This document shows positions 36,263 through 45,680 of a DNA stretch of 64,000 nucleotides, one piece after another. A model generated the notes under the pieces. It was not told the origin of the DNA, did not search any database, and saw only the letters and a list, made by a program, of their open reading frames with translations. Origin of the DNA: an uncultured Cellulomonadaceae bacterium (GTDB taxonomy: Bacteria > Actinomycetota > Actinomycetes > Actinomycetales > Cellulomonadaceae); assembly GCA_947495165.1 (NCBI GenBank), contig CANLXM010000001.1, positions 1,340,619 through 1,404,618 on the forward strand, given 5' to 3'. The position numbers and the translations under genes are program-made. The number at the start of each line of letters is the position of its first letter. The stretch's first letter is position 1.

Positions 36263-36268
36263 CCGGCG

Positions 36269-36274
36269 AGGCTA
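36269..36274 (-). promoter_or_regulatory. Leaderless recQ promoter, -10 TAGCCT
   Basis: On the minus strand TAGCCT is followed by 6 nt and the recQ ATG. No ribosome site fits that start. Confidence 0.55.
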
Positions 36275-36408
36275 CGCGCTGCGGCCGACACGGTCGCCCC
36301 GCGTGCGGACGGTCCTCTCCGCGACCGACCAGTCGCGACCGGTATGTCTGGTATTTCCGACGCAGCGGTGCGACGATCGGGTGACGAGCAACGAGGAGGG
36401 GCGTCACC

Positions 36409-37014
36409 ATGGACGCACAGACACCCAGCACCAGGACCCCGGTCGGGCGGCTCGAGGACTGCGGCGCGTACCGGCGGCTGGTGATCGAGCGTGACCTCGA
36501 CCATGGCGCGAGCGCGGTGTGGGAGGCGCTCACCCGGCCGGACGAGCTCCAGGCGTGGATCGGGACCTGGTGGGGGACCCCGGGGGCCGGACAGACGGTG
36601 ATGTTCCAGATGACCGCCGAGGGCGAGAGCACCGAGCCGGTCGAGGCGCTCATCGAGGAGTGCCTGCCGGTGGAGTCGTTGCGGGTGACCTTCGCCTCCG
36701 ACCGTGTCGTATGGCGGGTCGGTGTCGAGCTCTCCCCGGAGGGTGGTGCCCGCACCCACCTGCGCTTCGTGATGCGGGTGCACGACGACGAGGTCGTCAG
36801 CGACATCGGCCCCGGCTGGGAGTACTACCTCGACCGGCTCGCCGCGGCGCTCGCGAGCGAGGACATGCCCGCCTGGGAGGACTACTACCCGGGGCAGTGC
36901 GAGTACTACGGGGCGCTCGAGCCGGTCGCGGTGCACGAGCCGTTCGTGCCGGCCGCGCACGGTCCGGGGACCGAGCACCTGCCGGGGGAGCAGGGGGACC
37001 GGCGCACGGCCTGA
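36409..37014 (+). CDS. SRPBCC (START/AHSA1-like) domain protein
   Basis: A 201-residue protein. Residues about 20-150 show an AHSA1-type SRPBCC pattern: YRRLVIERDLDHGASAVWEALTRPDELQAWIG, then a beta-rich stretch and GWEYYLDRLAAAL. Such domains bind hydrophobic ligands; the ligand is unknown. A tail of about 55 residues (DYYPGQCEYYGALEPV onward) is Tyr-, Pro- and Gly-rich. ATG 36409 has a strong GAGGAGGGG ribosome site. It stands alone between recQ and hisC. Confidence 0.82.
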   Translation: MDAQTPSTRTPVGRLEDCGAYRRLVIERDLDHGASAVWEALTRPDELQAWIGTWWGTPGAGQTVMFQMTAEGESTEPVEALIEECLPVESLRVTFASDRVVWRVGVELSPEGGARTHLRFVMRVHDDEVVSDIGPGWEYYLDRLAAALASEDMPAWEDYYPGQCEYYGALEPVAVHEPFVPAAHGPGTEHLPGEQGDRRTA

Positions 37015-37058
37015 TGCTCGACGGGTGAGCGGAGCGGTCGTCGTCGACCCGTGACGCC

Positions 37059-37064
37059 TAGACT
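37059..37064 (+). promoter_or_regulatory. Leaderless hisC promoter, -10 TAGACT
   Basis: CGCCTAGACT followed by 7 nt and the hisC GTG at 37072. This supports GTG 37072 over the upstream GTG 37051, which would place the hexamer inside the gene. Confidence 0.6.
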
Positions 37065-37071
37065 CTCGCGG

Positions 37072-38199
37072 GTGACACGTGAACCGCTCCTGCCGCTGCG
37101 CCCTGAGCTGCGCGGCATCGAACCGTACGGCGCACCCCAGCTGGACGTGCCCGTGCTGCTCAACGTCAACGAGAACCCGTACGGCCCCTCGACCGCCGTG
37201 GTGGCGGAGATCGCCGCACGGGTGGCGGAGGCCGCGTCCGGCCTCAACCGGTACCCGGACCGCGACTTCCCGCAGCTGCGTGGGGCGCTCGCGGGCTACC
37301 TGACCCGCGAGTCGGGCGTCGCCGTGGCCGCCGACCAGGTCTGGGCCGCGAACGGCTCCAACGAGGTCATGCTGCACCTGCTGCAGGCGTTCGGCGGCCC
37401 GGGCCGCACGGCCCTCTCGTTCGCCCCGACCTACTCGATGTACCCCGAGTACGCCCGCGACACCCACACTCGTTGGGTCACCGGGAAGCGCGAGACGGAC
37501 TTCACGATCGACCTCGACCACGCGCTCGAGACGATCGCCGCGCACCAGCCGTCGGTGATCCTCCTCACGAGCCCGAACAACCCCACGGGCACCTCGCTCA
37601 GCCTCGAGCTCGTCGAGGCGGTGTGCGAGGCGGCGCTGCGCGTCGACGTCGACGGCGCCCCCGCGGTCGTCGTCGTGGACGAGGCCTACGGGGAGTTCCG
37701 GCGCGCCGGCGTGCCGTCGGCCCTGCGCCTGCTCGAGCGGTTCAGCAACCTCGCGGTGAGCCGGACGATGTCCAAGGCCTTCGCGCTCGCGGGCGCGCGG
37801 CTGGGCTACCTGGCCGCCGACCCCCGCCTCGTGGACGCGCTGCGCGTCGTGCGCCTGCCGTACCACCTGTCGGGCGTCACGCAGGCGACGGCGCTCGCGG
37901 CCCTCGCGCACGCGGACGAGCTCCTCGCCCAGGTGGACGCGCTGCGCGCGGAGCGGGACGCGACGGTCACGTGGCTGCGGCAGCAGACGATCGACGGCGC
38001 GCCCCTGGAGGTGGCCGAGTCCGACGCGAACTTCGTGCTGTTCGGCCGGTTCGCCGATCGTCACGCCGTCTGGCAGGGCCTGCTGGATCGCGGTGTGCTG
38101 ATACGGGAGACTGGTCCCGACGGATGGCTGCGGGTCTCGATCGGGACGCCGCAGGAGATGGCTGCCTTCCGGGCAGCCCTGGTGGAGGTAGCCCTGTGA
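37072..38199 (+). CDS. hisC: Histidinol-phosphate aminotransferase
   Basis: HisC is a PLP enzyme that makes histidinol phosphate from imidazole acetol phosphate. The 375-residue class I/II aminotransferase shows [10 protein letters not shown] near the start, the SPNNPTGT motif near 170, [10 protein letters not shown], and [13 protein letters not shown] with PLP lysine K235. A final [13 protein letters not shown] follows. It heads hisC-hisB-unknown-hisH-priA-sseB, joined by 4-nt overlaps except before priA. The start choice rests on the leaderless -10 at 37059-37064. Confidence 0.96.
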   Translation: MTREPLLPLRPELRGIEPYGAPQLDVPVLLNVNENPYGPSTAVVAEIAARVAEAASGLNRYPDRDFPQLRGALAGYLTRESGVAVAADQVWAANGSNEVMLHLLQAFGGPGRTALSFAPTYSMYPEYARDTHTRWVTGKRETDFTIDLDHALETIAAHQPSVILLTSPNNPTGTSLSLELVEAVCEAALRVDVDGAPAVVVVDEAYGEFRRAGVPSALRLLERFSNLAVSRTMSKAFALAGARLGYLAADPRLVDALRVVRLPYHLSGVTQATALAALAHADELLAQVDALRAERDATVTWLRQQTIDGAPLEVAESDANFVLFGRFADRHAVWQGLLDRGVLIRETGPDGWLRVSIGTPQEMAAFRAALVEVAL

Positions 38200-38810
38200 G
38201 CGAAGTCAGCGGCCCGCGCACGGCGCGGATCGAGCGCGCGACGTCCGAGTCGAGCGTCGTCGTCGAGATCGACCTCGACGGCACCGGCCGGACGGACGTG
38301 TCGACGTCCGTCCCGTTCTACGACCACATGCTCACGGCGCTCGGCAAGCACTCGCTGATCGACCTCACGGTCCGGGCTACGGGCGACACCCACATCGACG
38401 CGCACCACACGGTCGAGGACGTGGCGATCTGCCTCGGTCAGGCCCTGCGCGAGGCGCTCGGCGACAAGGCGGGGATCTCCCGGTTCGGCGACGCCCTGGT
38501 CCCGCTCGACGAGGCGCTCGCCCGCGCCGTCGTCGACGTCTCCGGCCGGCCGTACCTCGTGCACTCCGGCGAGCCGGCAGGGCAGGAGTACCACCTGATC
38601 GGTGGCCACTTCACCGGTTCCCTGACGCGCCACGTCCTCGAGTCGATCGCCCACCACGCGAGCATCTGCCTGCACGTCGAGGTCCTGGCCGGCCGCGACC
38701 CGCACCACATCGTCGAGGCCCAGTTCAAGGCCCTCGCCCGCGCGCTGCGGTTCGCCGTCGCGCGTGACCCGCGCGTCCAGGGCATCCCCTCGACCAAGGG
38801 GGCCCTGTGA
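38196..38810 (+). CDS. hisB: Imidazoleglycerol-phosphate dehydratase
   Basis: HisB dehydrates imidazoleglycerol phosphate, a manganese-dependent step. The 204-residue monofunctional enzyme shows the paired metal-binding motifs [11 protein letters not shown] near 70 and [15 protein letters not shown] near 150, and ends in [12 protein letters not shown] 38196 follows GGAGG and overlaps the hisC stop by 4 nt; its own stop overlaps the next gene by 4 nt. Confidence 0.97.
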   Translation: MSEVSGPRTARIERATSESSVVVEIDLDGTGRTDVSTSVPFYDHMLTALGKHSLIDLTVRATGDTHIDAHHTVEDVAICLGQALREALGDKAGISRFGDALVPLDEALARAVVDVSGRPYLVHSGEPAGQEYHLIGGHFTGSLTRHVLESIAHHASICLHVEVLAGRDPHHIVEAQFKALARALRFAVARDPRVQGIPSTKGAL

Positions 38811-39343
38811 CCACGGACCAGACCCCCGACGGCACGGACGACCTGAGCGGTGTCCAGATCCCCGACGACCTCTCGGGGCTGAGCGCGTTCGGCGGCGAGA
38901 CGACCAGCGCACCGACCCTCGCGATCGTGCTGACGCAGGTGGCCGGCGCCGAGCCGCTCGCTGCGGCGTGCGCGCTCGCCAAGGTGGCCGGCGATGTCTT
39001 CGCGACCTCGGTCGGCGCCGTGCTCGTCTGCCGAGACCTCGCGGGCGGCGCCCCCGCACGTGATGCCGCGGCCGTGTCCCAGGTGGTGCGCGGCGTGCCC
39101 GCGATCCTCGTCGAGCGGCGCGAGGGACAGCTCACGGCCGCGCGCTTCCAGGACGGCGCCCGGGGGGACGACCTCCCAGCGGGGCTCGTGCTCGACGGCG
39201 CCCCCAGCGAGCTCGAGGACCTCCTCCTGGGCGCGACGACGCTCGCCGACCTCCCCGAGGTCCTCGCGACCGACGGGATCTCCCGGCTCAAGGCTGCCCG
39301 GCTGCTGGGCGGCTTCGCCCGGAAGATGCGACGGTCCTCGTGA
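38807..39343 (+). CDS. Conserved protein of unknown function inside the his operon
   Basis: The 178-residue protein lies between hisB and hisH with 4-nt overlaps on both sides, so it is clearly translated as part of the operon. The N-terminus is acidic and hydrophilic ([12 protein letters not shown]). An alanine-rich, possibly alpha/beta region follows, and the C-terminal third resembles a helical segment ([30 protein letters not shown]). I recognise no catalytic motif, signal peptide or membrane helix. The context suggests a role tied to histidine synthesis or its regulation; this is inference only. Confidence 0.8.
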   Translation: MTTDQTPDGTDDLSGVQIPDDLSGLSAFGGETTSAPTLAIVLTQVAGAEPLAAACALAKVAGDVFATSVGAVLVCRDLAGGAPARDAAAVSQVVRGVPAILVERREGQLTAARFQDGARGDDLPAGLVLDGAPSELEDLLLGATTLADLPEVLATDGISRLKAARLLGGFARKMRRSS

Positions 39344-39987
39344 GCGCTCCTGACGTCGTCGTCCTCGACTACGGGTTCGGGAACGTCCGCTCGGCGGTGC
39401 GGGCGCTCGAGCGCGCGGGCGCCGCGGTCGAGCTGACCTCGGACCGGGCGCGCGCCGAGAACGCTGCTGGGCTCGTGGTCCCGGGTGTCGGGGCCTTCGC
39501 CGCCGTGATGCAGGGCTTGCGCGCGGTGCGCGGCGACCAGATCGTCGAGCGCCGTCTCGCAGGCGGTCGCCCAGTCCTGGGCATCTGCGTCGGCATGCAG
39601 GTCATGTTCGACGCGGGTGACGAGCACGGCGACCACACCGACGGTCTCGGCCAGTGGCCCGGTCTCGTGGACCGTCTCGAGGCGCCCGTCGTGCCGCACA
39701 TGGGCTGGGACACGGTCGACGTCCCTGCGGGGTCCGTGCTGTTCGACGGTCTCGAGGACGAGCGGTTCTACTTCGTGCACTCCTACGCGGCGCGCTCGTT
39801 CACGCTCGGGCAGGACGAACCGTCGGACACCCGCTTCGCCCCGCCTTTGTTGACGTGGTCCGACCACGGCGGGCGGTTCGTCGCCGCCGTGGAGAACGGC
39901 CCGCTGTCCGCGACGCAGTTCCACCCCGAGAAGTCCGGGGACGCCGGGGCGCAGCTGCTGCGCAACTGGCTCGGCTCGCTCTCCTGA
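39340..39987 (+). CDS. hisH: Imidazole glycerol phosphate synthase, glutaminase subunit
   Basis: HisH releases ammonia from glutamine for HisF. The 215-residue class I glutamine amidotransferase has the nucleophile C83 in LGICVGMQ and the partners H195 and E197 in QFHPEKSG. The N-terminal [13 protein letters not shown] and the oxyanion-related VVPGVGAF are also present. HisF is not in this window. GTG 39340 overlaps the preceding unknown gene. Confidence 0.97.
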   Translation: MSAPDVVVLDYGFGNVRSAVRALERAGAAVELTSDRARAENAAGLVVPGVGAFAAVMQGLRAVRGDQIVERRLAGGRPVLGICVGMQVMFDAGDEHGDHTDGLGQWPGLVDRLEAPVVPHMGWDTVDVPAGSVLFDGLEDERFYFVHSYAARSFTLGQDEPSDTRFAPPLLTWSDHGGRFVAAVENGPLSATQFHPEKSGDAGAQLLRNWLGSLS

Positions 39988-40042
39988 CCTCCCAGCACAC
40001 TCGCACCCGGCCGCCGCGCGCGGCCGAACGGAAGGAACCCCC

Positions 40043-40774
40043 ATGGCTGATCGTCTCGTCCTCCTGCCCGCCGTCGATGTCGCGGACGGCCAGGCGGTCC
40101 GTCTCGTCCAGGGCGAGGCCGGATCGGAGACGTCCTACGGCGACCCGCTCACCGCTGCGCTGGACTGGCAGTCCGGTGGCGCCGAGTGGGTGCACCTGGT
40201 GGACCTCGACGCCGCGTTCGGGCGCGGTTCCAACGCGGAGCTGCTCGCGGACGTCGTCGGCCGGCTGGACGTCGCCGTCGAGCTGAGTGGCGGCATCCGC
40301 GACGACGCGTCCCTCGAGCGGGCGCTCGCCACCGGGTGCGCGCGCGTCAACCTCGGGACAGCGGCGCTCGAGAACCCGGAGTGGACCGCCAAGGTGATCG
40401 CCGAGCACGGCGACGCGATCGCCGTCGGGCTCGACGTGCGCGGCACGACGCTCGCCGCCCGCGGCTGGACGCAGGAGGGCGGTGACCTGTGGGAGGTCCT
40501 CGCCCGGCTCGACGCAGCCGGTTGCTCCCGCTACGTCGTCACCGACGTGACGAAGGACGGCACGCTGCGCGGACCGAACGTTGAGCTGCTCCGCGAGGTC
40601 GCGTCGCGCACTGACGCCCCCGTGGTCGCGTCTGGTGGCATCTCGAGCCTCGAGGACCTGCGCGTGCTCCGCGAGCTCGTCGGCGAGGGGATCGAGGGCA
40701 CGATCGTCGGCAAGGCGCTCTACGCGGGCGCGTTCACCCTTCCGGAGGCGCTCGACGTCGCTGGTCGCCCGTGA
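40043..40774 (+). CDS. priA: Bifunctional phosphoribosyl isomerase PriA (HisA/TrpF)
   Basis: In actinobacteria the HisA homologue usually isomerises both ProFAR (histidine) and phosphoribosylanthranilate (tryptophan). The 243-residue TIM barrel shows [18 protein letters not shown] with catalytic D12, [22 protein letters not shown], and [13 protein letters not shown] near 170 with the second catalytic Asp. The dual role is assigned from family knowledge; a trpF gene is not in view. ATG 40043 has GGAAGG upstream. Its stop overlaps the SseB-like gene. Confidence 0.93.
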   Translation: MADRLVLLPAVDVADGQAVRLVQGEAGSETSYGDPLTAALDWQSGGAEWVHLVDLDAAFGRGSNAELLADVVGRLDVAVELSGGIRDDASLERALATGCARVNLGTAALENPEWTAKVIAEHGDAIAVGLDVRGTTLAARGWTQEGGDLWEVLARLDAAGCSRYVVTDVTKDGTLRGPNVELLREVASRTDAPVVASGGISSLEDLRVLRELVGEGIEGTIVGKALYAGAFTLPEALDVAGRP

Positions 40775-41526
40775 CGGGCTCGACCGACTCTGCCGGCACG
40801 CCCTGGGAGGGACGGGACCTCAAGTCGAACCCGTTCGCGGGCGACGACGGCTCGGCCGACCCTGCGCTGGAGGCCGCGCTCGCCGACTACGTGGCCGGCG
40901 ACGTCGGCACGCTCGCGCGCGTGGTGCACGCGCTCGCGCCCGCACGCGTGCTCATCCCGATCCTCGCGGAGCTGGAGGCGGCCGAGGCCGGTGTGGACGG
41001 CATCGTGGCGGACAAGGAGGCGTCTGCGGGGGTCGTGGCGCTCGAGGCGCCTGATGGCCGCCGCGCCCTCCCGGTGTTCACGTCGGTCGCCGCCATGGCC
41101 GCGTGGCGCCCCGACGCCCGTCCGGTGCCGGCCATGGCGACGCGCGCCGCGCTGTCGGCGGTGTCGGAGGACTGGGCGCTGCTCGTGATCGACCCTGCGG
41201 GGCCCGTGACCGCGCTCGTGCCGCGGCCTGCGGTCTGGGCGATCGCGCGCGACCGCACGTGGGTGCCCGCCGTGGGCGCGGGCGGCGTCGTCGACCCGGA
41301 GGTGCACCTCGCGATCGTCGCCGCGCTCACCGGTGTCCCGCACGTGGGACGCGTCGGCACCGCGCCCGGGCGCACGTCCGAGCTCGCCGTCGTGCTCGGG
41401 CTCGACCCGGGTCTCGACCGCGCGGGGCTCGACGCCGTCCTCGCGGACGTCAACGCGCGGCTCGCCGCGATCGACGTCGTGAGCGAACGAGTCGACTCCC
41501 TCGAGCTGCGGGTGGGCCGGGCCTGA
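40771..41526 (+). CDS. SseB-like protein
   Basis: A 251-residue protein with the SseB N-terminal-like arrangement: [28 protein letters not shown], then [24 protein letters not shown], then a C-terminal domain. Such proteins commonly follow priA in actinobacteria. Their function is unclear; the name derives from a Salmonella sulfurtransferase-modifying protein. GTG 40771 overlaps the priA stop by 4 nt, so it is part of the his operon. Confidence 0.85.
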   Translation: MTGSTDSAGTPWEGRDLKSNPFAGDDGSADPALEAALADYVAGDVGTLARVVHALAPARVLIPILAELEAAEAGVDGIVADKEASAGVVALEAPDGRRALPVFTSVAAMAAWRPDARPVPAMATRAALSAVSEDWALLVIDPAGPVTALVPRPAVWAIARDRTWVPAVGAGGVVDPEVHLAIVAALTGVPHVGRVGTAPGRTSELAVVLGLDPGLDRAGLDAVLADVNARLAAIDVVSERVDSLELRVGRA

Positions 41527-41586
41527 CGGCACCGGGTCTGACGGGCCCCGGCCCGAGTCCCCGACGTCGTCCCGCGTCGCCGAGCC

Positions 41587-41937
41587 TCAGCTCACGTACC
41601 CGGTGAGCTTCTCGCCCGGGCCCTCGCCGGGGGCGTCCGGGATCACGCTCGCCTCGCGGAACGCGAGCTGGAGGCTGCGCAGCCCGTCGCGGAGCGAGCG
41701 CGCGTGCTGGTTGCCGATGTCCGGCGCCGACGTGACGACGAGCGCGGCCAGCGCGTTGATGAGCTTGCGGGCCTCGTCGAGGTCCATGAGCTCCTCCTCG
41801 CCCTCGGCGAGGCCGCACTTGACGGCCGCCGCCGACATCAGGTGCACGGCGGCGGTGGTGATGACCTCGACGGCGGCGACGTCCGCGATGTCACGGACGG
41901 CCTGCTGGGAGTCGACGGGCTGGTCGGGAGATGTCAT
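41587..41937 (-). CDS. DUF1844 protein
   Basis: A 116-residue protein matching DUF1844: VRDIADVAAVEVITTAAVHLMSAAAVKCGL, then LMDLDEARKLINALAALVV. It is small, helical and without membrane segments; function unknown. DUF1844 genes are typically found near infC in actinobacteria; here a catalase-fur pair intervenes. ATG 41937 is preceded by GACAAT and 6 nt, possibly a leaderless -10; GTG 41955 is an alternative start adding six residues. Confidence 0.88.
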   Translation of the reverse strand: MTSPDQPVDSQQAVRDIADVAAVEVITTAAVHLMSAAAVKCGLAEGEEELMDLDEARKLINALAALVVTSAPDIGNQHARSLRDGLRSLQLAFREASVIPDAPGEGPGEKLTGYVS

Positions 41938-41964
41938 GGACTCATTGTCGCCCACGCGCGCGCG

Positions 41965-42010
41965 AACGCCGACGGCGGCCGGACCCGTGGGTCCGACCGC
42001 CGTCGGCGTT
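41965..42010. terminator. Long hairpin after the catalase gene
   Basis: Two 22-nt arms (41965-41986 and 41989-42010) are complementary except for one position, with a 2-nt loop. It starts 21 nt beyond the catalase stop on the minus strand and separates katA from DUF1844. Confidence 0.8.
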
Positions 42011-42030
42011 TCCGTGGCGCGCGGGAGCGA

Positions 42031-43533
42031 TCAGCTCGCGGGGCCGACCCCGACGGGCTCGGCCTCGGCGCCGTCCGACTTCTCGCCGGCCGCGATGCCA
42101 GCGCGCAGGCGCGCCGCCAGGCTCGCGTCGACCTGGCCCCAGTACCAGAAGAAGCGCTCGCGGACCTCGGGGACGGTGATGCCCGAGCCCTGGCCGACGA
42201 GCGTCTCGATGAACCGCTCGCGGGCGGCGTCGTCGAACACCTCGCGGTACAGCGTGCCGGCCTGGTTGAAGTCGCCGTCCTCGGAGCGCAGGGTCTGCGC
42301 GGCGCGCACGAGCTCGCCGTCCGACTCCCAGCCGACCTCGCCGGCGCGGTTCTGGTCCGCCGCCGGACCGCCGACCGAGTTGCCTGCGGTCACCGGCGTG
42401 GTGGCCGAGGAGAAGTGGTAGCGCATCTGCCCCTCGTGCTGGTAGTTGCGCACCTGCGCCGCGTGCGGCATGTTCACGGGCAGCTGGTTGTAGTTCGCGC
42501 CGATGCGGTACCGCTGGGCGTCCGGGTACGCGAAGACGCGGCCCATGAGCATCTTGTCGGGGGAGATCCCGATCCCGGGCACGAGGTTCGACGGCGAGAA
42601 CGCCGCCTGCTCGATCTCCGCGAAGAAGTTCTCCGGGTTGCGGTCGAGGGTGAGCTCGCCGACCTTGATCAGAGGGTAGTCCGCGTGCGACCAGACCTTG
42701 GTGATGTCGAAGGGGTTGAACCGGTACGTCTTGCCCTCCTCGTACGGCATCACCTGGACGAAGAGGTCCCACACCGGGTTCTCGCCGCGCTCGATGGCCT
42801 CGAACAGGTCGCGGCGGTAGTAGTCGGCGTCGGAGCCGGCCAGCTTCTCGGCCTCCTCGCTCGACATCGACTCGACACCTTGGCGGGACTTGAAGTGGTA
42901 CTGCACCCAGAACTTCTCCCCGGCCTCGTTCATCCAGGAGAAGGTGTGCGAGCCGTAGCCGTTCATGTGCCGCCACGAGCGCGGCAGGCCACGGTCGCCC
43001 ATGACATAGGTGACCTGGTGCGCAGACTCGGGGGAGAGGGTCCAGAAGTCCCACTGCATGTCGGCGTCGCGCAGCCCCGAGGCGCCCAGGCGCTTCTGCG
43101 AGTGGATGAAGTCCGGGAACTTGATCGCGTCGCGGATGAAGAACACCGGCGTGTTGTTCCCGACGATGTCGTAGTTGCCCTCGGTCGTGTAGAACCGCAG
43201 CGAGAACCCGCGCACGTCGCGCCAGGTGTCGGGGGAACCCTGCTCGCCCGCGACCGACGAGAAGCGCAGGAGCGTCTCGACCTCGGCGCCGGGCTGGAAG
43301 ACCGCGGCCTTGGTGAAGCGGGAGACGTCGTCGGTCACGACGAACCGGCCGAACGCGCCGCCGCCCTTGGCGTGCGGGTTGCGCTCCGGGACACGCTCCC
43401 GGTTGAACGAGGCCAGCTTCTCCACGAGGAAGCGGTCGTGGAGCGCGGTGACGCCGTCCGGGCCCGTCGTCAACGAGTGCTGGTCGGACGGGATCGGCGC
43501 GCCGGTCTGGGACGTGGTGAAGTTCTCGGTCAC
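42031..43533 (-). CDS. katA: Monofunctional haem catalase
   Basis: It dismutates hydrogen peroxide to water and oxygen. At 500 residues it is a small-subunit (clade 3) catalase. The distal His is H54 in [15 protein letters not shown], the distal Asn lies in [12 protein letters not shown] near 127, and the proximal haem ligand is Y336 in [16 protein letters not shown] 43533 has AAGGAAG about 6 nt upstream. It follows fur by 65 nt and is probably co-transcribed with it under peroxide or iron control through the operator at 44085-44099. Confidence 0.96.
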   Translation of the reverse strand: MTENFTTSQTGAPIPSDQHSLTTGPDGVTALHDRFLVEKLASFNRERVPERNPHAKGGGAFGRFVVTDDVSRFTKAAVFQPGAEVETLLRFSSVAGEQGSPDTWRDVRGFSLRFYTTEGNYDIVGNNTPVFFIRDAIKFPDFIHSQKRLGASGLRDADMQWDFWTLSPESAHQVTYVMGDRGLPRSWRHMNGYGSHTFSWMNEAGEKFWVQYHFKSRQGVESMSSEEAEKLAGSDADYYRRDLFEAIERGENPVWDLFVQVMPYEEGKTYRFNPFDITKVWSHADYPLIKVGELTLDRNPENFFAEIEQAAFSPSNLVPGIGISPDKMLMGRVFAYPDAQRYRIGANYNQLPVNMPHAAQVRNYQHEGQMRYHFSSATTPVTAGNSVGGPAADQNRAGEVGWESDGELVRAAQTLRSEDGDFNQAGTLYREVFDDAARERFIETLVGQGSGITVPEVRERFFWYWGQVDASLAARLRAGIAAGEKSDGAEAEPVGVGPAS

Positions 43534-43598
43534 AAGGCTTCCTTCTGTTGCGGGGATGGTGCATGGGCCGTGGCCCACGAGCGTGGGGGCGGGGTCGG

Positions 43599-44063
43599 TC
43601 AGGTGGCCGACGACGTCGCTGCCGCCCGGCAGCCGGGGCACGTGCCCCAGTAGAGGACCTCGGCGGTCTCGATGCTGAAGCCGTGGTCGTTGGCGGGGAT
43701 CAGGCACGGGGCGTGCCCGGTCGCGCAGTCCACGTCCGCGACGGCACCGCACGTGCGGCACACGACGTGGTGGTGGTTGTCGCCGACCCGTCGCTCGAAG
43801 CGCGTCGGGTGGCCCGCGGGCTCGATCTGGTTCAGGAGCCCGGCCCGGGTCAGGGCGTGTAGCACGTCGTAGACGGCCTGGACGGAGACCGTGCCGAGCT
43901 GCTTGCGTGCGCTGCTGAGCACCGTGTCGGCGTCGGCGTGCGGATGCTCCGAGACGGCGGCGAGAACCGCGAGGCGCGGGGCGGTGACCCGCAGGCCCGC
44001 CTCGCGCAGCGCGCGGACGTCGGGCGTCTCGGGGCGCGCGGCCGGCGCGGAGGTGGTGGGCAT
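43599..44063 (-). CDS. Fur-family regulator (FurA/CatR/PerR type)
   Basis: The 154-residue protein has an N-terminal winged helix ([36 protein letters not shown]) and a C-terminal metal-binding domain with [10 protein letters not shown] (C102, C105) and CPGC (C142, C145), a structural zinc site. Fur proteins next to catalase genes usually act as redox-sensing repressors of that catalase. ATG 44063 is taken as the start; TTG 44075 is a weaker option. A palindromic operator lies 22 nt upstream. Confidence 0.92.
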   Translation of the reverse strand: MPTTSAPAARPETPDVRALREAGLRVTAPRLAVLAAVSEHPHADADTVLSSARKQLGTVSVQAVYDVLHALTRAGLLNQIEPAGHPTRFERRVGDNHHHVVCRTCGAVADVDCATGHAPCLIPANDHGFSIETAEVLYWGTCPGCRAAATSSAT

Positions 44064-44084
44064 GGCGCCACTCAAGCACAGTGT

Positions 44085-44099
44085 CTGGAATGATTCAAG
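44085..44099. promoter_or_regulatory. Fur-family operator (7-1-7 palindrome)
   Basis: CTGGAAT-G-ATTCAAG has six of seven complementary pairs around a central base, the usual form of Fur/PerR boxes. It lies 22 nt upstream of the fur start and probably overlaps its promoter (minus-strand TTGAAT at 44098-44093). Confidence 0.7.
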
Positions 44100-44172
44100 T
44101 AACGGAGTCGTGCCAGAATGCTGCAGGCGACGGGCCTGGCGCCGGGCGCTCGTCTCAAGAGTGTGGCCGTGC

Positions 44173-44178
44173 TAGTGT
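44173..44178 (+). promoter_or_regulatory. Putative infC operon -10 (TAGTGT)
   Basis: TAGTGT lies just downstream of an otherwise GC-rich stretch. No convincing -35 is seen. Initiation near 44185 would give a leader of about 285 nt. Confidence 0.4.
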
Positions 44179-44391
44179 GGGTCGCTGACCGGCTGTGGTT
44201 CCTGTGATGTCGACGTCGTGAGACGTAGGCGGCTCGGATCCGCAGCGCAAGTGGAGAGATCCCACCCCGTTCCGACAGTCCGCAAGGACGACAGGGCCTG
44301 GGTCCTGGTCCGTGAGAACCGCGCATCCTCCGGGATGTGCTGCGACCGCATCCTCGGGTGCGGGCCGTGGTGCGCGGACGCTCGTCGGATG

Positions 44392-44428
44392 AGACCTCCA
44401 CCTGCATGCAGGGACGGAGGTCTTTCTT
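44392..44428 (+). terminator. Attenuator-like hairpin in the infC leader
   Basis: AGACCTCC (44392-44399) pairs with GGAGGTCT (44416-44423). Between them lies the self-complementary CCTGCATGCAGG (44401-44412). TTCTT follows immediately. It has the shape of an intrinsic terminator 40 nt before infC. Autoregulation of infC-rpmI-rplT operons through leaders is known in other bacteria. Confidence 0.6.
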
Positions 44429-44468
44429 CGTCTCTGACGACATACTTCGACGATCTGAGGAGTCTCAC

Positions 44469-45329
44469 ATCAGCGAGCCCCGCATCAACGAGCGGATCCG
44501 TGTTCCCGAGGTCCGTCTCGTCGGACCCAACGGCGAGCAGGTCGGCATCGTCCGTGTTGAGGACGCCCTGCGCCTGGCGCAGGAGGCGGACCTCGACCTG
44601 GTCGAGGTCGCTCCTGACGCGCGCCCCCCTGTCTGCAAGCTCATGGACTTCGGCAAGTTCAAGTACGAGGCAGACATGAAGGCCCGCGAGGCGCGCCGCA
44701 ACCAGGCGAACACGGTTCTCAAGGAGATCCGGTTCCGGCTGAAGATCGACCCGCACGACTACGGCACCAAGAAGGGCCACGTCGAGCGGTTCCTCTCGGC
44801 CGGCGACAAGGTCAAGGTCATGATCATGTTCCGTGGCCGCGAGCAGTCGCGCCCGGAGATGGGCGTGCGCCTGCTGCAGCGCCTGGCCGACGACGTCGCC
44901 GAGCTCGGCTTCATCGAGAGCATGCCCAAGCAGGATGGCCGCAACATGGTCATGGTGCTGGGGCCGACGACGAAGAAGGCCGAGGCCAAGGGCATCGTCC
45001 GCCGCAAGCGCGACGAGAAGTCCCGCCCGGCACCTGAGCAGTCGGAGCCGATTGAGGAGACGAGCGCACCCGCGCCGGCTCAGGCAGCCGAGGCGCCCGT
45101 GGTCCAGGAGGCTCCCGCGGCGGCTGAGCCCGTCGAGGCCGCTCCGGCCGAGGCAGCGACCCCGGCCGCGACCCCGGAGCCGGCTGCGAAGCCTGCCGCG
45201 GAGCCGAAGCCTGTCGCCGAGCCGGCACCTGCGGCGAGCAAGCCCGCCGCGGCGACGCCGAAGCCCGCCGCGAAGCCTGCGACGCCGAAGCCGGCTGCCA
45301 AGCCCGCACCGAAGCCGAAGGCCGACTGA
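44469..45329 (+). CDS. infC: Translation initiation factor IF-3, apparent ATC start
   Basis: IF-3 prevents premature subunit joining and checks the start codon. Residues 1-180 form the standard two-domain protein: [19 protein letters not shown], the [25 protein letters not shown] linker region and [12 protein letters not shown] tail of about 100 residues rich in Ala, Pro, Glu and Lys follows, making 286 residues instead of about 180. There is no ATG or GTG at the conserved start; ATC 44469 stands 7 nt after GAGGAG. Rare start codons are typical of infC and allow IF-3 to regulate itself. An upstream GTG at 44337 would add unconserved residues. Confidence 0.92.
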   Translation: MSEPRINERIRVPEVRLVGPNGEQVGIVRVEDALRLAQEADLDLVEVAPDARPPVCKLMDFGKFKYEADMKAREARRNQANTVLKEIRFRLKIDPHDYGTKKGHVERFLSAGDKVKVMIMFRGREQSRPEMGVRLLQRLADDVAELGFIESMPKQDGRNMVMVLGPTTKKAEAKGIVRRKRDEKSRPAPEQSEPIEETSAPAPAQAAEAPVVQEAPAAAEPVEAAPAEAATPAATPEPAAKPAAEPKPVAEPAPAASKPAAATPKPAAKPATPKPAAKPAPKPKAD

Positions 45330-45423
45330 CGTACCACCGTCCACCGAGCGGGGGCACGCGCGCCCGCCCGAACCTGTCGTAGGTAATCCCGCCTGCGACC
45401 GAACCTGAGGAGACACGGCAGCC

Positions 45424-45618
45424 ATGCCGAAGAACAAGACACACTCTGGGGCCAAGAAGCGGTTCCGCATCACCGGCTCCGGCAAGGTCATGCGCGAGCA
45501 GGCGAACAAGCGTCACCTGCTGGAGCACAAGTCCAGCCGCCGGACGCGCCGCCTGAGCGCCGACCAGGTCGTCTCGGCCGCCGACACCCCCAAGATCAAG
45601 AAGCTGCTCGGCAAGTGA
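45424..45618 (+). CDS. rpmI: 50S ribosomal protein L35
   Basis: A 64-residue basic protein with the L35 pattern [18 protein letters not shown], then [19 protein letters not shown] and TRRLSAD. It binds 23S rRNA in the large subunit. ATG 45424 has GAGGAG about 13 nt upstream. It sits in the standard order infC-rpmI-rplT. Confidence 0.97.
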   Translation: MPKNKTHSGAKKRFRITGSGKVMREQANKRHLLEHKSSRRTRRLSADQVVSAADTPKIKKLLGK

Positions 45619-45623
45619 GCCGT

Positions 45624-45641
45624 GGGGCGCGCCAGCGCCCC
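45624..45641. other. Small perfect hairpin between rpmI and rplT
   Basis: GGGGCGC (45624-45630) pairs with GCGCCCC (45635-45641) around loop GCCA, 5 nt after the rpmI stop. It could be a processing or regulatory element; there is no U-tract. Confidence 0.45.
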
Positions 45642-45680
45642 GTCGGACACTTGTGAGCCCCAAGAGTCAAGGAGCATCAC

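Larger units (their letters stand above)
44064..44468. other. 405-bp divergent region: fur operator, infC promoter and infC leader
   Basis: No gene is supported here. It holds the Fur-type palindrome (44085-44099), a TAGTGT -10-like hexamer for infC (44173-44178), a leader of about 285 nt, a terminator-like hairpin (44392-44428) and the GAGGAG ribosome site of infC (44456-44461). Confidence 0.7.

Noticed and set aside
44337..44468. GTG 44337 or ATG 44406 as the infC start
   Set aside because: The extra residues are not IF-3-like and the segment contains the leader hairpin. The ATC at 44469 has a well-placed ribosome site.
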